Source: Undaria pinnatifida (Eukaryota > Sar > Phaeophyceae > Laminariales > Alariaceae). Taken from it: a DNA stretch of 64,000 bases. Where the stretch lies: positions 9,527,840-9,591,839 of the forward strand of contig JABAKD010000023.1 of the NCBI GenBank assembly GCA_012845835.1, given 5' to 3'. Below the pieces are notes generated by a model that saw only the letters and a list, made by a program, of their open reading frames with translations, was not told the origin of the DNA and did no database searches. Both the position numbers and the translations under genes were made by a program. Numbering within the stretch: the stretch's first letter is position 1; each line of letters starts with the position of its first letter. Below are positions 1-10,147 of the stretch, in pieces.

Positions 1-140
1 ACCGACTAACCTCCCAACTAAGCACACACACTCCAGCATGTAATAGCCAAACTCGCGAGGTGTCGAAAAAGCAATCTAGTGAATACCTAGGTCACATGGA
101 AGATATCATGTCAGGAAGAAAAATTGGAGTTTTAGCGCGT

Positions 141-312
141 AGTCATCTCACCCTAGGAGTTGCACTTTATGGACCGAACGTTTCGGACCGGTTGAGCTCA
201 CCCTCAGGTGTGACTACTAACGGTTAGCACGATAACTTTACGAGTACATTCTCTGCAGGACTAGCCCAAGAAAACATTGGTCGGCTTGCGCGAACGAACG
301 CCTTCGACGACA
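141..312 (+). mobile_element. E-family TIR element, 5' part only
   Basis: The left part of an E element: a degenerate tip (catctcaccctaggagttgc), then the internal run with the gttgagctc block, the cggttag block and the cgaacgaacgccttcga block seen in the copies at 6140, 15538 and 44184. The right inverted repeat is missing. It is followed by a short B-like core (cggggctccttacc). Confidence 0.6.
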
Positions 313-346
313 ATTTTTTTTGAGCCGGGGCTCCTTACCTTTTGCG

Positions 347-445
347 GATCAAGGCTACGGTAGGGGGGGGTATCGTTCTTTTTATTACCGGATTTAAGCC
401 AACATATATAAAAAAACGATACCCCCGCCTACCATAGCCTTCATT
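347..445. mobile_element. Short foldback element
   Basis: About 29-bp inverted arms (347-376 and 417-445), with GATCAAGGCTACGGTAGGGG on the left and a near-perfect complement on the right, flank only about 40 nt of AT-rich loop. The tip follows the same 20-bp layout as the B, D and E families. A second, longer member at 35554 has a clear 4-bp duplication; none is visible here. Confidence 0.65.
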
Positions 446-446
446 G

Positions 447-652
447 AAAAAAACACGTTGGGCGATTTGTTTGGCGCAGCGTATCTAGAACCATCCCCGT
501 TGGGGATTTATATCGAAAGTCATTGTAAGCAGCACGAACTCCCATGATCGCTTTCAACCGGGGGGTCACTCGCGCGAGTGACTCCGAGCAACTGCAAAAA
601 AAGGCCCCGAAAGGGACCCCCGTACATCATCAGTCATTGGCCTGCGGTACCC
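447..652 (-). mobile_element. D-family TIR element, partial
   Basis: Contains the D landmarks in reverse orientation: the tttggcgcagc block at about 470, the ggggtcactcgcgcgagtga palindrome at about 562, and a right end of gggacccccgtac running into cattggcc. The left end is lost next to the foldback element. Confidence 0.55.
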
Positions 653-847
653 CTGTCGTGTGATGTCTCCGCGCGGTCAGTCATTTGCATTGTTTGGGTT
701 CGGTGTGGTATGGATCTCCTATCAACAGTTAGGAGCGCCGACCTCATAAAATGTTTGAACGCCCAGGTTCCAATCGTGGCATGGCCAACTCCATACAGTA
801 TATCCCTGGAAAGTGGGGCATCTTTAGTACTTACTGATTTCTCCCCC

Positions 848-1107
848 GAATCATCCGGCGGTAGGGGTTGCTTTTCATGGAGCTTTTTATGGCCGATCCT
901 GAGCTCCATGAGTGAGGAACTACCGCCGGTTAGTCTGATGCTACGTTTTCGAGCATGCATGGATCTATGACTAGGGCATAGAAGTGTTGGTCTCGGGTTG
1001 CGCAAGCGGATGCTTTCGGAGTCACATTCTTCGGGTGAGGTATTGAGCCCTCTCATGTTTGGATCTCACAAAGATTCCGCTGCACCTCTGCCGTGGGATT
1101 GTGCATC
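848..1107 (+). mobile_element. E-family TIR element
   Basis: Left tip gaatcatccggcggtagggg and right tip ctctgccgtgggattgtgc are diverged inverted repeats. The interior carries the gaggaactaccg, cggttagtct, ggcatagaag and tcgggtgagg blocks of the family. Length is about 260 bp as in other E copies. No target duplication is recognisable, consistent with an old copy. Confidence 0.65.
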
Positions 1108-1164
1108 CCTCAACCCCGACTGATTCTGCCATAGCCCCCCACCCAACACCAGCTATTTCCTTGA

Positions 1165-1400
1165 CCGAACGTTTCATGGCTGCTCGACACGAGAAATGAT
1201 GCTGCACGAAGAAATCTATCTCGAACCTATATAAACATTTAAAGATATATATAAATATATCTATTTTTAAATGTTTCTTGTTTACAAGGGTCACCAAAAT
1301 TCAGGAGGTGCGGGCGGGAGCTGGTTTCAAAACCGGCGATTTCGTTGAAACATATTGCGGAACGGGGGGGCGGTTACCGTACCACGACTCCCCCCAAACT
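1165..1400 (+). repeat. Dispersed repeat M, copy 1
   Basis: Shares two blocks with 14175-14390, in the same order and at similar spacing (145 versus 130 nt): ggctgctcgacac and ggtttcaaaaccggcgattt. No coding content or inverted ends were seen. Confidence 0.5.
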
Positions 1401-1568
1401 GCTAGTCTGTCTCAAAGCTGTATCCTGTCGAACGTAGAAAATCGCCAATGACTTCGCCCCCAACCTCAACACATTAGCATTAACTATGGTGATACCCTGG
1501 GACGCATGCTGCGGTAGTAGATACGCACCATTGCTTTGGCCGAGGCTCGTAACCTGAGGAGCTCAAAA

Positions 1569-1836
1569 GACGCGTGCTACGCTAGAGGTAACATTTTATA
1601 TCTGATATATGTTTTCTAAACGACGGGGCCTCGTTTACCGCAAAATCTTCGGATATAGGGCATCTTGTTTTAGTAAAATTCTGGCGCTATACCGACGCGC
1701 CATAGGATTTTTCATCCCCAATAAGGTAGGGTTATTATCTCGAAATCAGGTTTCGGGTTAAGAAAGACATGTCCTAGCCTCCTACAGTGAGGAACCCCAG
1801 TCAAAAATGTGGTACACCTCCTTCGTAGCACGCGTC
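1569..1836 (+). mobile_element. B-family TIR element (MITE), 4-bp TSD AAAA
   Basis: 268 bp bounded by GACGCGTGCTACGCTAGAGG on the left and the complement ending GTAGCACGCGTC on the right. It is flanked by AAAA at 1565-1568 and 1837-1840, a probable target duplication. The interior follows the B order: cgacggggcctc core, the cataggatttttcatcc block, then gaggaacc before the right end. No ORF, so non-autonomous. Confidence 0.8.
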
Positions 1837-2782
1837 AAAAGCGTTCCCATGAAAAGTGGTCTTGGGGAAAACAATATTATATGCGCCACATGGTGAACAA
1901 TCCCTTGGCCTACAGGTGTGTACAACGAAATATATTTAAAAAACGAATGATGAAAATTCCGACGATTTGGGGTTAGATCGTTCAAAACCGGTTATGGCCA
2001 ACACACACAAAGTGTTCCTCCCTCTATCGTAGCACGCATCGTATAAATTTTTTTTTTCAGCGGTTTCGCTTTAATTGATAAGGTGCTACGCATAACCCTC
2101 TACCTTATCGTCCGTCCGGTGCTCGTTACTGCGAAAAAACTGCACGCTCGCCAGGTGTACGGCAACAGCATCACGGGTGCCCAAAACGGTGCCCTCAACG
2201 TGAACGTGATGCCTCAGGGGGTCATTTGCGAAAACGTGTGCGGAGAAGGCACGTGCGGCATTACCGGGTAAGGAGCATCGAGCATCGAGACGCATGCTAC
2301 GATCTAACACGGTGGCACTCGTATTATTAGCAGATTTTTTTTTCCGGGATGAATGCCACTTTACCACTGGAAACCCTTTTTTACAAATGTAGTATAGGGT
2401 GGGATTTGGGGGCTCTAAGGGGGTTAGCTTAGCCCAACCAAACCCGAAAGATATGTTGCTCACAAATTTTATAGAAAAATGATGGGCAAAACGTGTATCT
2501 GAAAAGTATTCTAATGTTTCCCTCCGATAAAATAGCGTATATGCCGTTACCATGTAAATCGAGTATCCTTCCATAAAGCAGCATCTATCCCTTGTTTTCG
2601 CCGACTTTCCGCGGCTTGGGTTGGCTTGTCAGAGAGTGACGCTCGACGGGTTCAGTATACTAATAGCAGTATTTTGTGTTTTCCTACCCAGCTCCTACCA
2701 AGCCACTTTCGGTGTCACCCTAATTTACAAAACACCGGATATTTCTCGTTGTGGAGCTCGTTCGTTGGAGAGTTCATCGAGG
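1837..2782. other. Gene-free stretch with decayed repeat ends
   Basis: Holds isolated B-type ends (ctctatcgtagcacgc at 2021-2036, gacgcatgctacgat at 2287) and a block at 2385-2600 that partly matches 13840-13950 (tctccgataaaa, cataaagcagca) and 44757-44825 (gggggctct.aagggggtta). No supported gene. Confidence 0.4.
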
Positions 2783-3110
2783 ACTCCACTTTTTTGGAGT
2801 TGCCATCTGTTAATGTTAATGATAATAAGTCAGGGCTTTACCAACGTTATCATAGGGGGGGGGCGGGGTATGATGTTTTGGGGGAGGTCTTGTTTGCGGT
2901 GTCTCGGGGTCACTCGCGCAAGTATCCACTTTTTGGGGGTTTCCATTTGTATATGTTAATAATATTAGGTCAGGGCCTTACCAACGTTATGGTAGGGGTG
3001 GGCGGGGTATGTTTCTTCGGGGGGTCTTGTTTGCGGTGTCTCGAAGTCACTCGTGCATGTATCCCACCTGTTCCTTCGCGGTCTTCAGCGCACTCGCGCA
3101 AGTAAATACC
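2783..3110 (+). repeat. Tandem duplication, 140-bp unit, ~2.3 copies
   Basis: The block cagggcttaccaacgttat recurs at 2831 and 2971, and a partial unit precedes it at 2783. Each unit includes the gcggggtatg stretch and a gtcactcgcgcaagta motif typical of D elements, so the array appears to have grown from the left part of a D element. Confidence 0.75.
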
Positions 3111-3329
3111 CGTCTATTCCTTTGCAGTCTAATTAAGCTTTCTTTTTAGGTTTTGCGATATCAATCCGCAATGAAACGGGAGGCTACTCGTACGCGCTGC
3201 GCCTGAAGCAAATCGCCCAACGCACAGTCCCTTTATCCTTGGGGTACGGAGTGAGTCACTCGTGTGGCGACCGGCTCAGACCCGGTAGTGACGATGGGGC
3301 GACCGCCCCTACCATGCGTAGCCTTGGTC
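2979..3329 (+). mobile_element. D-family TIR element, left part amplified in tandem
   Basis: The right end (gccttggtc at 3321-3329, preceded by cgcccctaccatgcgta) and the middle (gcgatatcaatccgcaatg, ctgcgcctgaagcaaatcg, gagtcactcgtgtggc) match the D copy at 33488. The left end lies inside the 140-bp tandem repeats, so the true start is ambiguous. Confidence 0.6.
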
Positions 3330-4350
3330 TGCCCAACCAATGTCGGTATCGTGTGTTTCTTGAACACACCGTATCACTCGTTGTCAAGCTCGGTCGGTCG
3401 TGAGATGCTGGTTCACATCGGAATACACTTTCGAATATGCTTCCGAGGCGTTCTGCGATTATATAGAGGTGGCGTTTCCTAACGTTTTTTTACGAACAAC
3501 AGTGCTCCTTAACCCATCATGGTCGGAACTTGACGCCTTTTTTCCGCGGTGTTTTTCATTGAATACCTAGGCCATTGGCATTTTTGATCGAGTTACACCC
3601 TCTTCATTCTCCTTCAAAAAATGTGTTTTCGGCCGGGGAACAGAGCTGCTGAACTAGGATCATCAGACAACAACATAGGCTGATGCACCTCTTCGTTAGC
3701 ATGAGTCTTCTCCGACTACTAATAGCTCAGGTTTGCGATGAGGCAATGTTGCCCGTAGCACTTCCTGCGGCAGGGGCGCATCAAACGTTTCTGAGACCTA
3801 GCACCTCACCCGAACACGATCTTAGATGTGTAAACGCTGCTAGACGTGTGTATGAACCAGCTTGTATCTGCTGCGTGTGCGTGTATCAGCTCGTAGCTGC
3901 TGTGCGCTTACGTAGACTCGCGTTCGAATGACTCGATAAATCACAGCCTGTCTTTGTTGTTTTGTTGAGGCAAAACGCAGGCCATGCAAAAGTAACAAGT
4001 GCACCTCCTGAAGTATGAGAAAGTGTTTGGGTTTGGAGCTGTGGGAACAAAAATGGAAACGTACAACCCGACGACACAGAATCCCATGGTCTATTATGTA
4101 GGGGATACTGACGAAAATATCGCAGGGTAAAGAACGATATTCCGACGACATTGAGTTCAGAACAAACCGTAATTCAGAAACATTAAAATTACTTCCGAAA
4201 ATGCCCTACGTCCCCGGCGTAGCGCGGACACTTTCTATACCGGTATACGGAGGTGCATAATTTGTTTTTCCCGGAGAGTCCCCAGACTTGAGAACGACAC
4301 GTACTACCTCAACCAAATACAGATTTTCAGACAATGAAAGGGAACCTCGG
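3330..4350. other. Gene-free stretch, nothing recognised
   Basis: Short open frames only, none with a recognisable domain. A block at 3365-3420 resembles 2738-2785 (accgtatcactcgttgt, agctcg.tcg). No inverted-repeat element or RNA gene seen. Confidence 0.4.
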
Positions 4351-4607
4351 GACGCGTGCTACGATAGAGATATCACGTGTTTTGTTTTTGAAATGATTTT
4401 TGGATGACGGGGCTCCTTAACTCAAAATCGTCGGAAATCGACAATATATTTTGCATGATTCTCGTCGTGTACCTAGGCCATGTGTCACTGTTTTATCCGG
4501 AAGCAGTATTTTTTTCACTAAATCAGTTTTTATGGGGAGAGCATCTTAAGCTCCCAAATTGTGAGACGTCAGAAACAAAGTGGTGCACATCTATCGTAGC
4601 ACGCGTC
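4351..4607 (+). mobile_element. B-family TIR element (MITE)
   Basis: 257 bp with near-perfect ends: GACGCGTGCTACGATAGAGA on the left and the complement ending TCGTAGCACGCGTC on the right. It is the best-preserved internal B sequence: gatgacggggctccttaact, aaaatcgtcgg, gattctcgtcgtgtaccta, catg, then the cttaagctccc block. The flanks (TCGG, TTAC) do not match, so its duplication is lost or the site rearranged. Confidence 0.8.
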
Positions 4608-4630
4608 TTACGCTCACTACTACCGCGAAA

Positions 4631-5247
4631 CACCAAGACTTCGATGTAGGGGTGTCACTGTTGCGGCCATTTTCTTATTTCCTTCATGGTTCGGGGTCAC
4701 TTCGCGCAAGTGATCCCGCCCCCACCCACCGGTTCCTCTGCTCGACCTCTTGAGCTTTCGAGCTGTTATAACGTTTGTGATGTGAATGGACAGTACACGG
4801 TAATTAGCTACACGGTGCGCCAACCAAAAAGTCGCCTGACGTGCAGTAGCAGCTTTCGTCCGTGTGAGGGTACAGAGTCGCTCGTGCGGGTGGCTAAAAT
4901 CCCGACACGTACTAGCTATGATAGTGTGGGGCATGACTCCTTTTTTCTAATACTACTCTTCGCTTGAGGACTCGAAGAGCTCTTCGCGCGCACGCTTTTG
5001 AGGAAACGTAGTAAGTACAAAAGTCGATCTCAAACAAACCCACACCCATGGTCTAGGCATACAAGAGAAGAAAGGAAAAAAAACACATGTTCAAAGAAAA
5101 CAACAGCGGCATTTTGACGGTCTGAGGTAGAGGAACCCGCTTCTTCCGGAAAATGTCGTAGTCCCGAGAGTACCGTAGCGAACGCCTCCCCCGGTTGTCA
5201 AGGTGGAGGTGCCCCCCTCCTCCCTCCTCTACAGTCTAGCCTTGGTC
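4631..5247 (+). mobile_element. D-family TIR element interrupted by a B element
   Basis: The left segment 4631-4903 carries the D landmarks (gtaggggtgtc, ggggtcacttcgcgcaagtga, gagctttcg, gtgcgccaacc, gagtcgctcgtgcgggtggct). It resumes after 5187 with the D right end (ggtgcccccct, then gtctagccttggtc ending at 5247). The break is at the position of the reverse-oriented B insertion. Confidence 0.65.
4904..5187 (-). mobile_element. B-family TIR element nested in D
   Basis: Reverse-oriented B copy. The left end is gacacgtactagctatgata and the right end taccgtagcgaacgcc, with cccatggtctaggcatac and a degenerate gacggtctgaggtagaggaa core between. TCCC on both sides is a possible target duplication, but the C-rich context makes it ambiguous. 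Confidence 0.55.
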
Positions 5248-5377
5248 CTCCATGAACAAGCCCGTGTACCAAGCGATAGATAACCGTTACGGCGGGGAGA
5301 ACACAGGGATACAAACCTGGCAGTTTTTTTGTCGTGTACGGTACAGTCGTGGGTTCTATAGGTTAAGGAATTGGTGA

Positions 5378-5445
5378 GGTCTAAAAGTCGGTTTCACCAC
5401 TTGCGAAAGGTCAACCAATGCAACCTTAACCCAAACTAAGCCTCA
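5378..5445 (-). mobile_element. SINE S2 fragment
   Basis: The block gtttcaccacttgcgaaagg followed by acccaaactaagcct matches the promoter-side end of the S2 element at 19755-19905. Only the A-box end is present. Confidence 0.45.
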
Positions 5446-5574
5446 TACTCAACATAATTGACACATGGTCTCCTCCATAATATTGCAAAACAAAAATTGC
5501 CATTCCTACAATTTTACGATAAGGAGGCCCGTCATGCAGAGGGTATAGGTCAGACAAAACAAAATCTGCCTCTC

Positions 5575-5765
5575 CCTGTCGTAGCACGCTTCCACTGCGA
5601 CACAGGTATTAAGGTATACCACTTTTTTTAGTTTTGTTTTTCTTTACTGCATGACGACGGGGCTCCTTACCCACAAAATCGTCGGGGAATGGTATTCTGG
5701 TTTTGCAATCTGATACTTATTGTGACGCCTGCTACACGTACGACATAGATGTGTAGCACTTTTTG
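5575..5765 (+). mobile_element. Overlapping partial B-family elements
   Basis: A right B end (ctctccctgtcgtagcacgc) is followed by a B' subfamily body (aggtattaaggtataccact, gacggggctccttaccca, aaatcgtcgg), then another left end (gacgcctgctac at about 5732). It looks like several incomplete copies inserted into or recombined with each other. Confidence 0.5.
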
Positions 5766-5772
5766 GCGCAAC

Positions 5773-6041
5773 GACCAAGGCTACGGTAGGGGGGGTACAC
5801 CCGTTTTCAGTGGTGTGTTTGAGCCAGTCGCACGAGTGACTCTGTACCTCACGGATGAAGATAGTTTAAGCACTTGTCTTGGAGCAGCTTAGATGACCAT
5901 TGCATTGCGGATTGATTTCGTCAATATGAAACATGAAGAAAACCTAAGATCGCGAAGGAACAAAGGGGTTACTCGCACGAGTGGCCCCTAGCCACTGAAA
6001 TTTAGGGCCCAAAAAGGGACCCCCCTACCGTAGCCTGGGCC
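5773..6041 (-). mobile_element. D-family TIR element (MITE), 4-bp TSD CAAC
   Basis: 269 bp. Left end GACCAAGGCTACGGTAGGGG, right end the complement ending gtagcctgggcc. Perfect CAAC flanks at 5769-5772 and 6042-6045. The interior is the 33488 copy in reverse: gcacgagtgactctgtacc, cttggagcagcttag, cattgcggattgatttcgtc, gttactcgcacgagtggccc. Non-coding. Confidence 0.85.
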
Positions 6042-6139
6042 CAACACAAAACATTTTTCTGAGGTTCGAAAGAATCATTAACCCCAATACCGACGGGACT
6101 TCGTCATTTTTTTCATTTGGGACGCTTTCTGCAATGGGG

Positions 6140-6399
6140 GAGTCATCCCACGATAAGGGTTGCAGTTGTATGATTGCGCCAAAACGTCCCTGAGCGATTG
6201 GTTTCCTCATGTGAGGAACTAATGGTCAATAATGTTATTTCACGAGGACATTTTTTTTTGGACTAAGGCATAGAAGCTTAGTCAGGTTGTGCGACCGAAT
6301 GCCTTCTAAGTCATTTTTCGGGTGAGATATCGAGTTCCTCATGTGAGGAGCTCGGGGACTGCTCGACCATGCTGCTGCAACCCTACCGTGGGATGGCTC
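6140..6399 (+). mobile_element. E-family TIR element (MITE)
   Basis: 260 bp. Left end GAGTCATCCCACGATAAGGG, then ttgcag; right end ctgcaaccctaccgtgggat, then ggctc. Internal family blocks: cctcatgtgaggaact, ttatttcacgag, ggactaaggcatagaagctt, gttgtgcgaccgaatgcctt, tttcgggtgagatat. Flanks do not give a clear duplication. Confidence 0.8.
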
Positions 6400-6408
6400 A
6401 AAGGTTCA

Positions 6409-6681
6409 GAGTCATCTCGGGGTAGGGGTTGCAGGTGTTGGATGAACTAATAATGTACCTGGCCGATTGGGCTCCTCAAGAGAGGAACTACCGGTGTTAT
6501 ACTGTAGTCAAGTTATTTCACGAGTAGTGCATGCTCTTTCAGGACTACTAACGGATGGTAGAAGCTTGTGGTCGGGTTGTGCGAACGAATGCCTCTGAAA
6601 CCATTTCTCGGGTGAGATATTGAGCTCCTCGTGAGCGGACCTCAAGGGCTCCTGACGATGCACCCCTACCAAGGGTACGGT
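6409..6681 (+). mobile_element. E-family TIR element, adjacent copy
   Basis: Starts gagtcatctcggggtagggg 9 bp after the preceding E copy and ends with a degraded right repeat (gcacccctaccaagggtac). The interior retains gcgaacgaatgcct and ttctcgggtgagatattgag. Two E elements sit head to tail. Confidence 0.7.
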
Positions 6682-6725
6682 ATTCACACAACAGTTTTTT
6701 CTAATGCTACCCCTCACTTTGAGAG

Positions 6726-6954
6726 GTTAACACATGTCATAGACAGCGTTAAAGCATGCCCTTTTTCACCCGAAAACTGATTTTGACAACAAAATGAAAC
6801 TGCTACGGTACCCCGGATAAAGCCTCCCATGGCCTCGGCATACAACGAGAACCAAAACAGAGTGCTCCATTTATGACGGTTTTGGGTTAAGGAGCGCCGT
6901 CATTCGGAAAACAAAATCGAAAAAAAAAGGGATACATCTATCGTAGCAAGTGCC
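6726..6954 (-). mobile_element. B-family TIR element, reverse orientation
   Basis: Contains the reverse of the B core (gacggttttgggttaagga, gcgccgtcatt), the cccatggcctcggcatac block, and an outer end atacatctatcgtagcaagt. The left end is weak. Confidence 0.55.
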
Positions 6955-7100
6955 TTGGTCTCGTTTTAAAGCTAGGCCATGGTAAGTTTCATAGCCTTGC
7001 ACCTTCGTTTAATCAAAATAGGTTCGGTTGCGGGGCGGGGTGGTGTATAGAGGTCCTCGATCGACGAGCCCCAGAAAAACATGAGTACGCATTTACCGCA

Positions 7101-7275
7101 GACGCGCTCTATGATGGAGGTATTGTTAAGGGTATACCACTTTTTGGCCACTTTGTTTGTCTGAATGACGGGGCTCCTTAGCTCAATATCGTCCGAATAT
7201 ACGATTTTTTGTTTTTGTTTTGCAACCTATGTAATTTTCTGTATATCTAAGGACGCCTGCTACGTTCGATCGAGG
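7101..7275 (+). mobile_element. B' subfamily element, truncated
   Basis: Left end gacgcgctctatgatggagg, then gtataccactttttggcc and tgaatgacggggctccttag. A second left-type end (gacgcctgctacgttcgat) follows at about 7252. The right half is absent. Confidence 0.5.
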
Positions 7276-7374
7276 TATCAATTTGAGCGCAACCAACCCG
7301 ACGAATTAAACCATGGCACCTAGGGATACACAAGACACGGACGGGCATGTATCCTATGGTAGCTCTCTAGATGC

Positions 7375-7647
7375 GATGCGTGCTACGGTAGAGGTACACA
7401 TTTTTCAGGACTGGAACGGTTTCTGAATGACGGGGCTCCTTAACCCAAACTCGTCGGAATTTTGCCCGATCTTTTCCTATGATCTTCGTGGGATATATAT
7501 CTAAGCCATGGGATTACTTATCCGGTCTACTAGTTTTATTTTTGTCCGAACACGTTCTGTTTATTGGGGGATTTCTTAAGGTCCTGAAGTGAGCAGTCCT
7601 CATAAAAAAAGACAACAAAACGGGTGCACCTCCATCGTGTGGCAAGC
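7375..7647 (+). mobile_element. B-family TIR element
   Basis: Left end gatgcgtgctacggtagagg. Core tgaatgacggggctccttaa, aactcgtcgg, gatcttcgtgggatatatat, catgggattacttatccgg, ttcttaaggtcc. Degraded right end gcacctccatcgtgtggcaa. About 270 bp. Confidence 0.7.
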
Positions 7648-8361
7648 AAGAGGTTTCGTGTTCGTTCCTCTACCAAGGGCATTCAAGCCCCTACCGTCTA
7701 CCCTGACCATTGGGTACGCCAACAACACTCCGATATAATCTTATAGTTAAGCGTAGATATAAAGTTCGAAGTATATGTGACTGCCCGATTTTCGTCCATT
7801 TATATAGTAGTCTTACACCACGAAGAAAAGAAATACCTTGTGGTACAGTCACGTCTCTGTGAAGGAAAGAAAACAGTGGAAACCTCCATAGTAAACAAGT
7901 CGGGTATGAACCGATCGCAAACCCAACCCACCCAATGCTCTCTGCTGTCAAACCTTGGACTATGGCAGGGCCAACTACGTCGGCGACATCGGGGAGACGT
8001 GGGATGCGTCCTGCTGAGCAAATCGTTGCATTTGTGGCGGAACCTCGTCCATGCTGCTCTCTTCCTATTCTGTCATGCGTTAAAGTGGAACTCCCAGGGA
8101 ATACACACCACCATGGACTACTTTACGGTTATGTTGGGTCATTAAAAGTCTTTTTCGTGTGAGGTGCAGAGCCCCGCTCGTGCGAAAAGCGAAACCTCGG
8201 TAGTAAAAACAGGGCGTGAAGACCCCCACACGCACCGTAGGCCTTGATCCTGAATGTAGATACTTTCGTCGATGTGTGTCTCTCGCGTTGGCAGAACAAA
8301 ATTATGCGTGGAGAACAGTGTTGACCGCGGATAGCGGTGGTGGACGACAAAAGCAAGACAT
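7648..8361. other. Gene-free stretch, nothing recognised
   Basis: Contains overlapping short open frames but no domain-like peptide, inverted ends or RNA gene that I can support. Confidence 0.35.
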
Positions 8362-8444
8362 GGCGGTGGTGGTGGTGGCGGCGGTGGTGGTGGTGACGGT
8401 GGTGGTGGTGGTGGTGGTGGTGGTGGTGGTAGTGGTGGTGGTGA
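8362..8444 (+). repeat. (GGT)n microsatellite
   Basis: Imperfect GGT/GGC/GGA repeats. Long open frames here encode only poly-Val or poly-Pro and are artefacts of the repeat. Confidence 0.9.
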
Positions 8445-8476
8445 ACATAATAGCGATGCAGGCGACGACACGGTCG

Positions 8477-8960
8477 TGACGGTGACAGTGATGACCATTT
8501 TATATTGGTGGCCTACCTCCGTATGCCAAGGCAGACGCTCCACGAGGTTCTGGGTCTAGATGTGCTGCCGGCGTACACAAGGGCAGGGCCTCGGCGATTC
8601 GCAGAGAATATCGTGATAGGTATACTTCACAGTACATTATGTAGGCATCTACCTGGGATCTGACACTTACCTGGTGTCATTTTCGTTGCTCATAGTATTA
8701 CTTTGGCGTCGTCAGGCGATGTCACGGCCCTAAATGTGACAGTGAGGAGTATTATGTCTAGGTGGCCTACTATTGTCCATCAAGGCAGACGCTCGACGGG
8801 GTTCTGCCTGGATGTACTGCCGCTGTCCGCAAGGGCAGGGCCTCGGCGGTACACCAAGAAGGTCGTATTAGGCACACTTTACACTTACATGGTAGGCAAA
8901 CACCTCACACCTGGTGTCACAATTGTTGTTGACGGAATTTGTTTGGCAAAAATCCGTGCT
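8477..8960 (+). repeat. Diverged tandem duplication, ~253-bp unit
   Basis: Blocks ggtggcctac, caaggcagacgctc, aagggcagggcctcggcg and acctggtgtca occur once near 8480-8690 and again near 8740-8930. Both halves translate on the plus strand to a similar peptide (DVLPxxxRAGPRR followed by a hydrophobic stretch), but in different frames and with a stop in copy 1. It could be a decayed coding repeat or chance; no family recognised. Confidence 0.6.
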
Positions 8961-9758
8961 TCTATTAAGACGAAAGAGGCATGATTGGGCATGTGTTCGA
9001 GCGACACATGCGTAACTGGGGAGGGGTGAAAACACGGAGGGAAAAAGTGGGGGAAAGTTGTTTTGGAACTCAATTTCCGTCAAGCACCTTACGGGTCTGG
9101 GAAAATGAGCGGAGCGGACATATGCCAAACGGGACCCAAGGCCGTGCCCGCTAGGAAGGTTATGGTGCGGTGTGAGCACTATGCAGCGGCACCAGGGAAC
9201 TATCACGATGCACCGTACACAGTTATGTGCATGGGCATGCACCAGGCGTTTCATCCTCCCAGGTTTCACCTCCCCGCAGTGTGCCTATTATCTTTCGCGT
9301 GGATGGATAGAGGGTGAGAGAACCATGCTAATTTCCTAAGGGTTCTGGCTGGTGTAGATATCGCGTGACTGGGGAGGGCTGGGGGCGGGGGAAGTACTGG
9401 GGGGTTCGCAGCTTGTGCATGTCCGCAGTCATATGACCATAGATCCTCGCATCCCTACTATACAGGGACGGAGCACGTCCGCTTTTCACCAACCAGGCAG
9501 ACATTGCTTTCACCATGCGCCGTGAAGCGCCGTGAGGCGCCCTGCGAGTCACACGAAGGGTGAACTGCATCCTTCCAAGACCGCTCGTAAGACGGACTTC
9601 GGCACCTTGTGCCTACTTTCTTGTTCATGGATGACAGCGACCATCGAGATATACTTTGGGTTCGGTGTGGCCACTCCGAAGGGACAGGAGGGGGGTGGGG
9701 GGGCTTACGTTATGCATTGCCGTAGTCATGAGACAAATCCCTACCATGTCGGGGCGGA
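8961..9758. other. Gene-free stretch with one dispersed block
   Basis: A block at 9560-9645 (gaactgcatcc, ccaagaccgc, cggactt, catggatgac) has a diverged copy at 10300-10385. Nothing else recognised. Confidence 0.35.
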
Positions 9759-9889
9759 GACGCGTGCTACTATAGAGGAATACCAAGGTATACCACTTTT
9801 CGGTAAAACAATAGTGAACTACGGATCTCCTCAACCCAAAATCGTCGTATTACCGTCTTCTTCTCCCTTTTGCGATAGAACAACAAACC
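9759..9889 (+). mobile_element. B' subfamily element, 5' half
   Basis: Left end gacgcgtgctactatagagg, then aaggtataccacttttcgg and ctcaacccaaaatcgtcg. The right half is missing; an E element begins a few bases downstream. Confidence 0.55.
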
Positions 9890-9893
9890 TACC

Positions 9894-10147
9894 GAGCCAT
9901 CCCACGGTAGGGGTTGCGGTTGTATGATTGCGCCAAAAGGTCCCTGGGCGGTTGAATTCCCCACGTAAGGAACTGCCGGCCAATGAAGTAATTTCACGAG
10001 AGTACATATTGTGTTAGGACTAAGGCATAGAAGCTTGGTGGGTTTGTGTTAACGGATGCCTTCCAAGTCATTCTTCGGGTGAGATAATGATTTCCTCATG
10101 TGAGGAGCTCAGGGACTTTCTGTGCAACCCTACCGTGGGGGTGACTA
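9894..10147 (+). mobile_element. E-family TIR element (MITE), 4-bp TSD TACC
   Basis: About 254 bp. Left end GAGCCATCCCACGGTAGGGG; right end gtgcaaccctaccgtggggg followed by tgacta. Flanked by TACC at 9890-9893 and 10148-10151. Internal blocks are nearly the same as the 6140 copy (ggactaaggcatagaagctt, cttcgggtgagata, cctcatgtgaggagctc). Confidence 0.8.
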
